A DNA stretch of 33,023 bases, from contig DAOOQE010000015.1 in NCBI GenBank assembly GCA_035388585.1, positions 1 through 33,023 of the forward strand. The letters are read 5' to 3'. The first letter of the stretch is position 1, and each line of letters starts with the position of its first letter. The notes under the pieces are model-generated. The model was not told the origin of the DNA. It searched no databases and saw nothing but the letters and a program-made list of their open reading frames with translations. Positions 1-7,418 of the stretch are shown here, piece by piece. The DNA is from CAG-492 sp035388585. GTDB taxonomy: Bacteria > Bacillota > Clostridia > TANB77 > CAG-508. Both the position numbers and the translations under genes were made by a program.

Positions 1-3000
1 ACCATTCCAGAAGTTAAGTCTATTATAGTATCTCCGCTTCCTCTTGTTACAGTTAATTTTCCTCCAGTTACATCTAGAACTTCTCCATAATTATAACTAA
101 TTTTTGGTGAAGTACTAATTGTAAATCCTATTACAGAATCTACTATATTAATATTATAAGTTGTATTTTGTGTTATTCCATTTTCTGTGTAAGTTACAGT
201 TAATGGCATATTGCTTGCTTCTACTGAACTATCAAAACCTGTTACCATACCACTTGTTATGGTTTCTACAGATGTTCCAACTGCTCTTGTTATTGTTATT
301 TGTCCACCTGTTACATCTAATAAATCATTTACATTATAATCTGTTTTTGGCGTACTTGTTACTGCTATACTTTTTACATCATTTATTATTGTAATTGGAT
401 AGTTTTGGTCTGTTCCACCATATGTAATTTTTAATGTTTTATCTAATTTATTAGTTCCATCATATGAACCTGGGTTCATTACAACTGGGCTATCATCTGT
501 TTCAGTTATCATTCCAGCTGTCATTGTTATATTATTAACAGCTCCTGAAGCCATTGTTTCCACAATTGTTCCACCTGTTAAATCTAAAGATTCTCCATGA
601 TTATAAACAGATTTTGTTGGTTCAGTTATAGCAATATTTGCTACATAATCTTCTACAGTTACATCAAAAGTATCTGTAAAATCTGAACTTAAATCATCTA
701 TTGTATTTGTTGTTGTATAAGTTACTGTTAATGTCTGTGTTCCTAAAGTATTTGGATTATATCCACTTACCATTCCACTTGTTACTACTATTGGATTTCC
801 TAAAGCTCCTGAAGCCATTTCTTCAATTCCTGAAGCTCCTGTTAAATCTAAAGATTCTCCATATTGATAAATTACTTTTGTAGGTGCTGTTACATTAATT
901 CCAACTACATAATCTTGTACATTCACATTAAATGTTCCAGTAAAATCTGCACTTAGACCATCTATCGTATTTGTAGTTGTATATGTTACTGTTAATGTTT
1001 GGTTACCAACTATTGTTTTACTATATCCTGTAACCATTCCACTTGTTATAGCAACAGAACTACCAGCAGCACCAGATGCCATAACTGTTGTTACTAATCC
1101 ACCTGTTAAATCTAAATCTTCATTATATTTATAATCTACTTTTGTAGGTTGTGTTACTGTAACTCCAGTAATATAATCTGTTACATTAACTTCATATGTT
1201 TTTGTAAAACCTGAGTATGTAACTGTTAATGTTTGAGGTCCTAGCACATTTGGATTATATCCACTAATCATTCCAGATGTAATAGCTGTATCTGAATCTC
1301 CACTTCCTCTTGTTACAGTTATTACTCCTCCTGCAACATCTAAAGCTTCACCATATTTGTAATCAATTTTTGGTGTTGTTTTAATTATAAAACCTGTTAC
1401 TGAATCTATAACATCTATATTATATGTTGTTGTTTTTGTAATACTATTTTCTGTATAACTTACAGTCAAAGTTCTACCTGTAGCTTCAGTTGCTGTAGTA
1501 AATCCTGTTACCATTCCACTTGTTAATGTTACAGTATTTGTTCCTACTGCTCTTGTAACAGTTATTACTCCACCTGTTACATCCAAAGCTTCATTAACAT
1601 TATAAACAGTTTTTGGTGATGTTGTTACTGCAATACTTTTTACATCGTTTACAATTGTTATTGGATAATTCTGTGTTGTTCCACCATATGTAATTTTTAA
1701 TGTTTTATCTAATTTATTAGTTCCATCATATGAACCTGGGCTCATTACAACTGGACTATCATTTAATTCTGTTATCATTCCAGCTGTCATTGGAACATTT
1801 ACTGTTGCTCCAGAAGCATAATTTTCTGTTATTGTACCACCTGTTAAATCTAAAGTATCTCCGTGATTATAAATAGATTTTGTAGGTGCACCAATATTAA
1901 CACTTGTTATATAATCCTCTACAGTTACATTAAATGTATCTGTAAAATTCATGCTTGTATTATCTATTGTGTTTGTTGTTGTATATGTTACTGTTAAGGT
2001 TTGTAGACCTAATACGGTTTTATTGTATCCTGTAATCATTCCCGCATTAATTGTAATTGAAGATCCTGCAGCTCCTGATGCCATTGTTGTAACACCAGAT
2101 ATTCCTGCTAAATCTAGGTCTTCATTAAATTGATATGTAACTTTTGTAGGTGAAGTTACATTAATTCCTACTATATAATCTTCAACATTTACTTGATAAG
2201 TTGTTGATGTACCAAATGCATTAACTGTTAATGTTTGATTTCCTAATGTTGTTTTATTATATCCAGTTACTGATACTTTTGCTCCATCTGATAAATTTGC
2301 ATTTACAGTATTTATTCCACTTTTTAAAACTGGAGTAACTAAACCTGTAGACAAATCAAGATTTTCATTATATTTATAAGTTGTTTTAGCACCACTAACG
2401 CTCATGCTTTCCACAACATCATTTACTGTAATATTATAATCAGTTTGTTTTCCATCATGTGTTAAAGTTATTTTTTGTGTTCCTGTTGGCAAATTATTTG
2501 CATTTACTCCAAGCGCACCAACAATATTAGGAGATAGTAAATCTGCTCCTGTTGTATCACAAGTTACTCCTGCATTTGGAAGATTAATTGTAGAAGTAGC
2601 CCCACTTGCTGTTGTTACAGTTACTACACCTCCTGTTAAATCTATTGCCTCATCTTGTAAATAAGTTGTTTTTGTTGGATTTGTTGTTAAAGCAATACTA
2701 TTAACAGGATCATTTACAGTTATATTAAATGTATCTGTAAATCCCTTATAGGAAATTGTAACTGTATTATTTCCAACTGCTGCTGGAGAACCTCCAGTTA
2801 TTGTAACATCAGGGTCTGTTAAATCAATATCTGCAGTTGATAAATCATCATATGTTACTGTTATTTTTCCGCCAGTTAAATCAATGTTTTCACCATGATT
2901 ATAAGTTGTTTTAGCTGGTTGAGTTGTTATATCTATACCAGTAGGTGTAGCTGCTGGTGTAGCAAAGTTTTGGAATTGAAAATAGTTTGTATCAGTTGGA

Positions 3001-3620
3001 TAATAACGATTGTCCAACTCATCAGCATATCCCATTTTAAAACCTGTTAACAAAACTCCATTTGGCATAAATGTAAACATATCTGTTGTTAAGTCATCAG
3101 CTGATGTTATAGCAGGATCTATTACTCTAAATGTAAGAGTATATACTCTCATATATCCTGGTTCAAGACCATATGTTTCCCAATCTGTTGCTGGATTTAT
3201 TTTTTGTGTTGCAGCACCTACATATCTGAATGAACCTTCAGCTACATTTAAATAAGAAGTATTTACTGCATAATTTGTATTTATATATATATCTGGATTT
3301 GCATTTGTTGCCAAATTTAATGCTGCAGCAGGTGCTATTGTTGATTTATTTCCTGCTTCAATTTTTGTTTTATCAAATCCTATTTTGAAGTCAAATGTTG
3401 TTACATGAACATCTCCCACAATAGCAATATCAGCCGTAAAATATCGTCCATTTGTTGCATGTGTTAATATTTCGCTTGTTCTCTTCATTACAAATGTTGG
3501 CGTTGGAGCTACTGAGGAAACAGCATATGTTTTTTTAATCATAGTATATGGCAAAAATAAGTTTATTATTATCATTGCTACTAGCATAATCGCAATACGT
3601 TTTTTATTTTCTATTTTCAT
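1..3620 (-). CDS. Giant secreted Big_3 (bacterial Ig-like) repeat protein, C-terminus beyond window
   Basis: The frame is open from ATG 3620 to the left edge, about 1206 residues with no stop. The start follows AAGGAGG. The N-terminus is a signal peptide (basic start, hydrophobic core, then TYAVSS). About 200 residues of cohesin-like beta-sandwich follow (FDFKIGFDKTKIEAGNKS). The rest is tandem modules of 65-100 residues, each opening with a motif such as TYNHGENIDLTGG and closing with a tVtY..F..tFnVtV strand, which is the Big_3 (PF07523) pattern. The modules form a higher-order repeat of 1266 bp. The gene lies 3 bp after the upstream dockerin gene, so it is probably co-transcribed with it and translationally coupled. 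I infer an extended surface or adhesin stalk. Its anchoring (sortase signal, SLH or dockerin) would be in the unseen C-terminus. Confidence 0.88.
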   Translation of the reverse strand, partial: MKIENKKRIAIMLVAMIIINLFLPYTMIKKTYAVSSVAPTPTFVMKRTSEILTHATNGRYFTADIAIVGDVHVTTFDFKIGFDKTKIEAGNKSTIAPAAALNLATNANPDIYINTNYAVNTSYLNVAEGSFRYVGAATQKINPATDWETYGLEPGYMRVYTLTFRVIDPAITSADDLTTDMFTFMPNGVLLTGFKMGYADELDNRYYPTDTNYFQFQNFATPAATPTGIDITTQPAKTTYNHGENIDLTGGKITVTYDDLSTADIDLTDPDVTITGGSPAAVGNNTVTISYKGFTDTFNITVNDPVNSIALTTNPTKTTYLQDEAIDLTGGVVTVTTASGATSTINLPNAGVTCDTTGADLLSPNIVGALGVNANNLPTGTQKITLTHDGKQTDYNITVNDVVESMSVSGAKTTYKYNENLDLSTGLVTPVLKSGINTVNANLSDGAKVSVTGYNKTTLGNQTLTVNAFGTSTTYQVNVEDYIVGINVTSPTKVTYQFNEDLDLAGISGVTTMASGAAGSSITINAGMITGYNKTVLGLQTLTVTYTTTNTIDNTSMNFTDTFNVTVEDYITSVNIGAPTKSIYNHGDTLDLTGGTITENYASGATVNVPMTAGMITELNDSPVVMSPGSYDGTNKLDKTLKITYGGTTQNYPITIVNDVKSIAVTTSPKTVYNVNEALDVTGGVITVTRAVGTNTVTLTSGMVTGFTTATEATGRTLTVSYTENSITKTTTYNIDVIDSVTGFIIKTTPKIDYKYGEALDVAGGVITVTRGSGDSDTAITSGMISGYNPNVLGPQTLTVTYSGFTKTYEVNVTDYITGVTVTQPTKVDYKYNEDLDLTGGLVTTVMASGAAGSSVAITSGMVTGYSKTIVGNQTLTVTYTTTNTIDGLSADFTGTFNVNVQDYVVGINVTAPTKVIYQYGESLDLTGASGIEEMASGALGNPIVVTSGMVSGYNPNTLGTQTLTVTYTTTNTIDDLSSDFTDTFDVTVEDYVANIAITEPTKSVYNHGESLDLTGGTIVETMASGAVNNITMTAGMITETDDSPVVMNPGSYDGTNKLDKTLKITYGGTDQNYPITIINDVKSIAVTSTPKTDYNVNDLLDVTGGQITITRAVGTSVETITSGMVTGFDSSVEASNMPLTVTYTENGITQNTTYNINIVDSVIGFTISTSPKISYNYGEVLDVTGGKLTVTRGSGDTIIDLTSGM

Positions 3621-3623
3621 ATA

Positions 3624-4784
3624 TTACTCTTCCTCCTTATTAATTATTATCTTTTGTAATCCATAGCATTGATAGAAAATATCCATATCTTCCAACTCTA
3701 CTATATTATCCTCAGTAAAATCTAATCCTGATTCAAAATTATAATCTAAATTAGATAATCCATAATTTTGATAAAATTTATCCATATCTTCTAGTTCTAC
3801 AAATCCATCTTTATTTATATCTCCAGGAACCAATTGTTTAATTCCCAGGTCTACATCTGTATTCTTTATAACATCTACGTTTGTATACATATGATCTAAA
3901 TATCCATGTTTATCAATTAATATATCATATTTTCCTTCTAATAATTCTAACGAATATGTTCCATCATCATTTGTTATAATTGTTCCTGATGGAGTAAGTA
4001 AATCTAAAGATGTATGTCCAACTAGATTTACCCAATCCACTGTACCTGAAGGATATGCTTTAATTGTAGCTTTATATATTCCCAAACTATTATGTGTTTC
4101 GATATTACCACTCACTGTTCCTTTTAATATCATTGTAAATCTAAAAACCGATTGATTACTATAATAATCTTCAGTTGTTCTAGCTATTTTTACACCAGTT
4201 AGTGGTGAATTTGTTGCAGAAGTTACTAAACTAAACGTTGTTTCATCTAAATCTGCACCTTCTTCAACTTTAAAACTTAATCTTCCTATTAGTACTCCAC
4301 CAGCTGTATCAACATAATCTCCTGTTACTGGATCATCTTTTAAATATGCATTTGTTGATTGATATGTAGGATTACCTTCTCCATCTAAAATTGGATTAAG
4401 TGCTAATATGTGTCTTAGTACATTTGGTTCTACCTCATCAATTTCAAACATTTCTAAGAATCCTCCGAAACCATTTTCAAATGCAAAACAATCAGTTTCA
4501 GTTGTTAAAATATTTGTATCTATATTGGAAGGATTTAGTTTAGTATTATCATAACTAAATCTTACATCAACACCTTTAAATTCTAGGTTATATGACCATA
4601 GTTCTAGTATGGCTTGTGTTCCTTGTCCATCAACCGGAGTTGTACTAACAAGTTTTAATTCCATATATTGATCTTGTGTTGGTGTCAATTCTGCACCATA
4701 GCTGTTGGTGGAATTGCTTATTAATAAAATTATTGATAATGCTACTAGAAAAACAATTAAACCTACTACTTTTTTGTTTTTCAT
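3624..4784 (-). CDS. Secreted cohesin-like protein with C-terminal type I dockerin
   Basis: This is a 386-residue protein with an N-terminal signal/anchor (residues 5-24 hydrophobic, then SNSYGAE). Residues 40-215 resemble a cohesin-type beta-sandwich (VDVRFSYDNTKLNPSN). Residues 220-318 look like a carboxypeptidase-regulatory-like Ig fold (GTVSGNIETH, GTYSLELLEGKYDILIDKHG). Residues 322-378 form a dockerin with two F-hand calcium loops, DINKDGFVELEDM and DFTEDNIVELEDM. The start follows AAAGGAGGGGG. It has its own promoter and leads the transcript into the giant Big_3 gene. Dockerins bind cohesins, so the pair may assemble non-covalently on the surface. No glycoside hydrolase is present, so a cellulosome is not implied. 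The domain calls are by eye. Confidence 0.87.
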   Translation of the reverse strand: MKNKKVVGLIVFLVALSIILLISNSTNSYGAELTPTQDQYMELKLVSTTPVDGQGTQAILELWSYNLEFKGVDVRFSYDNTKLNPSNIDTNILTTETDCFAFENGFGGFLEMFEIDEVEPNVLRHILALNPILDGEGNPTYQSTNAYLKDDPVTGDYVDTAGGVLIGRLSFKVEEGADLDETTFSLVTSATNSPLTGVKIARTTEDYYSNQSVFRFTMILKGTVSGNIETHNSLGIYKATIKAYPSGTVDWVNLVGHTSLDLLTPSGTIITNDDGTYSLELLEGKYDILIDKHGYLDHMYTNVDVIKNTDVDLGIKQLVPGDINKDGFVELEDMDKFYQNYGLSNLDYNFESGLDFTEDNIVELEDMDIFYQCYGLQKIIINKEEE

Positions 4785-4828
4785 TTTCCCCCTCCTTTCA
4801 TCTCATAAATAAATTACTTTCATAATAA

Positions 4829-4856
4829 ATTATAATACTATTTTTTTTAAAATCAA
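4829..4856 (-). promoter_or_regulatory. Sigma-A-type promoter for the dockerin/Big_3 operon
   Basis: On the minus strand TTGATT (4856-4851), a 16-nt spacer and TATAAT (4834-4829) lie about 45 nt upstream of the 4784 start codon. Confidence 0.6.
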
Positions 4857-5202
4857 CACCACTTTTTTTACTATATAATATTTAACCTTTCTTGTTATTA
4901 CGGAATAATCATACTCATTATTAAAATACAAAATATTATATTTTTATTACATTTTTTTATACTTTTTTGCATTTTTCTAGGGAAATCAACATTTTTTCTT
5001 TTTTGGGTAATATTAATTTTTCAAATTGGGTCTAAGTAGTATTTAATTATATTAATTTAGAATCACTATACTCCAATATACTTGAAACTTAGTATGAAAA
5101 ATTTCAACCTATGTATTTATATATTTTATCCTTCATTTTTTGATAAAAATGGTTGTAGGAAATTTTGATTATATTTTTATAATATCTCTGACTTTTAATT
5201 TG

Positions 5203-5231
5203 TTGACATAATTAATTGCATGTGATATAAT
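5203..5231 (+). promoter_or_regulatory. Strong extended -10 sigma-A promoter for the CAP gene
   Basis: TTGACA (5203-5208), a 17-nt spacer and TATAAT (5226-5231), with the extended -10 TGTGA just before it. All twelve consensus bases match. The start codon is 139 nt downstream, so the message has a leader of about 130 nt. Confidence 0.88.
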
Positions 5232-5370
5232 AGCAATACGTTTTATTTTTAAGATACATACGGAATAGAACTTTTAGGACATTATATTAATATTTAAAAT
5301 CAAAAGATAATTTAATAAAAATACAAAAGATAGTAATAATAATTTATAAAAAGTTATATGAGGTGAAATT

Positions 5371-5934
5371 ATGAAACTTTTTAAACATAAATTTTCGATA
5401 TTACTATTTTCGTTGCTAATAATTACACAAATATACAGTATAGTATCATATGGTTCTATACAAATAAGCAAAAATGAAATTAGAAACAAGCTAAATTCAT
5501 ATTCAAAAAATGCCAAACAAGAGGCATATTTATCAAGCGCAAATACAAATATTTTAAACACAGAAGAAATGGAAGTATTAACACTTATTAATAATTACCG
5601 TATTGCAAACAATCAAAAACCATTATATCCTGTTAAATCACTACAAGAAATTGCATATACAAAAGCAAATGACTTAGTATATACAAATATATTTTCACAT
5701 ACATCACCTAATTTTGGAAGTACATTCAATCTCATGGAGCAAAAACAAGTTTTATATAATATAGCCGGAGAAAATTTAGCTGGAAATATATCTGGACAAA
5801 AAGCTGTAGAAGCATGGATAAATTCTCAAACACATAAAGATAATATTTTAACAGATTCTTTTGAATATACTGGAATCGCAATTGTTGATTCAAAATTATA
5901 CGGAAAAGTCTTTGTTCAAATTTTTATAGGTTAA
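5371..5934 (+). CDS. Secreted CAP-domain (SCP/PR-1, YkwD-like) protein
   Basis: This 187-residue protein has a signal peptide (residues 1-28, KLFKHKF then a hydrophobic core ending near VSYGS). The CAP domain covers about residues 65-187. It opens with EVLTLINNYRIANN and carries the family signatures HTSP (110-113, with the conserved histidine), GENLAG (133-138) and AWINSQTHKDNIL with His155. It closes with a short FVQIF strand as in bacterial YkwD-like proteins. AGGTGAAATT precedes the ATG. It is one of the few plus-strand genes and is transcribed alone from a near-perfect promoter to a strong terminator. The biochemical role of bacterial CAP proteins is poorly known. Secretion and the family assignment are well supported. 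Confidence 0.92.
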   Translation: MKLFKHKFSILLFSLLIITQIYSIVSYGSIQISKNEIRNKLNSYSKNAKQEAYLSSANTNILNTEEMEVLTLINNYRIANNQKPLYPVKSLQEIAYTKANDLVYTNIFSHTSPNFGSTFNLMEQKQVLYNIAGENLAGNISGQKAVEAWINSQTHKDNILTDSFEYTGIAIVDSKLYGKVFVQIFIG

Positions 5935-5941
5935 ACATAAT

Positions 5942-5987
5942 AAAAGACCCAAACTTATAGGCTAAACCTTAAAGTTTGGGTCTTTTT
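5942..5987. terminator. Bidirectional rho-independent terminator
   Basis: A perfect 15-bp stem, 5942-5956 pairing with 5972-5986 (core AAGACCCAAACTT / AAGTTTGGGTCTT), has A- and T-runs on its two sides. It lies between the convergent CAP gene and prfA and should stop both. Confidence 0.93.
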
Positions 5988-5999
5988 AACAATTACTGA

Positions 6000-7061
6000 T
6001 TAATCTTGATTCCCTTTTAATCTTTCTGCTCTATCAGCCGCAATTAAATTATCAATCATATCATCAATGTTTCCACTTAGAAAATCATCCATTTGATAAA
6101 TACTCATACCTATTCTATGGTCTGTAATTCTTCCCTGCGGATAATTATATGTTCTTATTTTTTCGCTTCTGTCTCCAGTTCCAACCTGACTTTTTCTTTC
6201 ACTTGCAAGTTTTGCATCACGTTCTGTTTTTTCCTTATCATACAATCTAGATCTTAACATTCTCATAGCATACTCTCTATTTTGTAATTGAGATCTTTCT
6301 GTTTGGCATTCAGCAACAATTCCTGTTGGAATATGAACCAATCTAACAGCAGAAGAAGTTTTATTAACATGTTGTCCACCAGCACCTGAAGCTCTAAAAA
6401 CTTCCATTTTAACATCTGCAGGAGCGATATCAATTTCAACATCTTCTACAACAGGCAATACTGCTACAGTTGCAGCAGATGTATGTATCCTTCCACTGCT
6501 TTCTGTATCTGGAACTCTTTGAACTCTATGTGCTCCACTTTCAAATTTCATTCTACTATAAACACCTTTTCCAGTAATCATAAAAGAAATTTCCCTATAT
6601 CCACCTAATCCAGTTTCGTTTTCGTTTAATACTTCTAATTTCCAATTTTTCATTTCTGAATACATAGAATACATTCTAAATAATGTACCGGCAAATAAAG
6701 CGGCTTCATCTCCACCAGTTCCTGCTCTTATTTCACAAATTACGTTTTTATCATCATCTGGATCTTTTGGTATTAATAATATTTTTAATTCATCTTCCAA
6801 TTTTGGTAATAATTCTTTGTTTTCTAGCATTTCTTGTTCTGCTAAATCTTTTAAATCTGGATCAGACATCATTTCTTTTGCCTCTTCCATAATTCTTTTA
6901 GTATTTTTATATTCCTTATATTTCATAACAATTGGTTCTATTTCCGCATGTTCCTTCATATAGTTTCTCCACTCGCCTTGTGCTGCAATTATTTCTGGAT
7001 CACTAATTTTTTTAGTTAAATCCTCATATCTTTTTTCTACATCCTCTAATCTTTGAAACAT
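6000..7061 (-). CDS. prfA: Peptide chain release factor 1
   Basis: This 353-residue protein is full length for RF1. It reads UAA and UAG stop codons in the ribosomal A site and triggers peptidyl-tRNA hydrolysis. The catalytic GGQ is at residues 228-230 in ASGAGGQHVNKT. The stop-recognition tripeptide takes the P-x-T form of RF1 (PDT, 184-186), not the SPF of RF2. IRAGTGGDEA begins the PCRF domain core. The start at 7061 follows AAAAGGAGAATTATTAT. The common neighbour prmC is absent, so the gene looks isolated between surface-protein genes. Confidence 0.97.
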   Translation of the reverse strand: MFQRLEDVEKRYEDLTKKISDPEIIAAQGEWRNYMKEHAEIEPIVMKYKEYKNTKRIMEEAKEMMSDPDLKDLAEQEMLENKELLPKLEDELKILLIPKDPDDDKNVICEIRAGTGGDEAALFAGTLFRMYSMYSEMKNWKLEVLNENETGLGGYREISFMITGKGVYSRMKFESGAHRVQRVPDTESSGRIHTSAATVAVLPVVEDVEIDIAPADVKMEVFRASGAGGQHVNKTSSAVRLVHIPTGIVAECQTERSQLQNREYAMRMLRSRLYDKEKTERDAKLASERKSQVGTGDRSEKIRTYNYPQGRITDHRIGMSIYQMDDFLSGNIDDMIDNLIAADRAERLKGNQD

Positions 7062-7418
7062 ATAATAATTCTCCTTTTAAACAATTCAACTACCATTATA
7101 CACCTTTTTTTTGATTTTGCCAAGTCCCTAAGTCCTTCTAATTATATTTTAATCTTAAATATTGATTTTTCCTTTACAATTGCATTTGTTATTACAAAAT
7201 TGCAATTACTTTTTCACTTCATCTTTTAATCTTAAAATCCAATAGATACTGCTGTTTCTTGCACAATTACATTTATTATTCTAAAATTTCAATTACTTTT
7301 TTTACTGCACCTTTTAGTCTTTCAGAATTTAAATTTGGTTTTAAATCTGGTTTTAAATTTGTAAAAAATTAATACTTATTATTTTTTAACAAATGTTATT
7401 TTAATACAACAATTTTTA
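7062..7418. other. Intergenic region with two copies of a dispersed repeat
   Basis: This is 357 bp of AT-rich sequence upstream of prfA and downstream of the 883-residue surface gene. It contains two degenerate copies of a dispersed element of about 50 bp (near 7175-7222 and 7261-7308) and a short TTTAAATCTGG tandem near 7330-7360. I see no clear terminator hairpin. Confidence 0.5.

Larger units (their letters stand above)
4785..5370. other. Divergent intergenic region, no gene seen
   Basis: This is 586 bp of very AT-rich sequence between two divergent surface genes. It holds the two promoters listed separately. I see no coding potential, tRNA or recognisable riboswitch. The 130-nt leader of the rightward gene has no obvious terminator or aptamer. 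Confidence 0.6.

Noticed and set aside
5232..5370. A riboswitch in the 130-nt leader of the CAP gene
   Set aside because: No conserved aptamer motif (c-di-GMP, SAM, T-box and similar) and no terminator are visible; the sequence is simple AT-rich DNA.
5274..5561. 95-residue minus-strand open frame over the CAP gene start
   Set aside because: It is antisense to a well-supported secreted CAP-domain gene with promoter and ribosome site.
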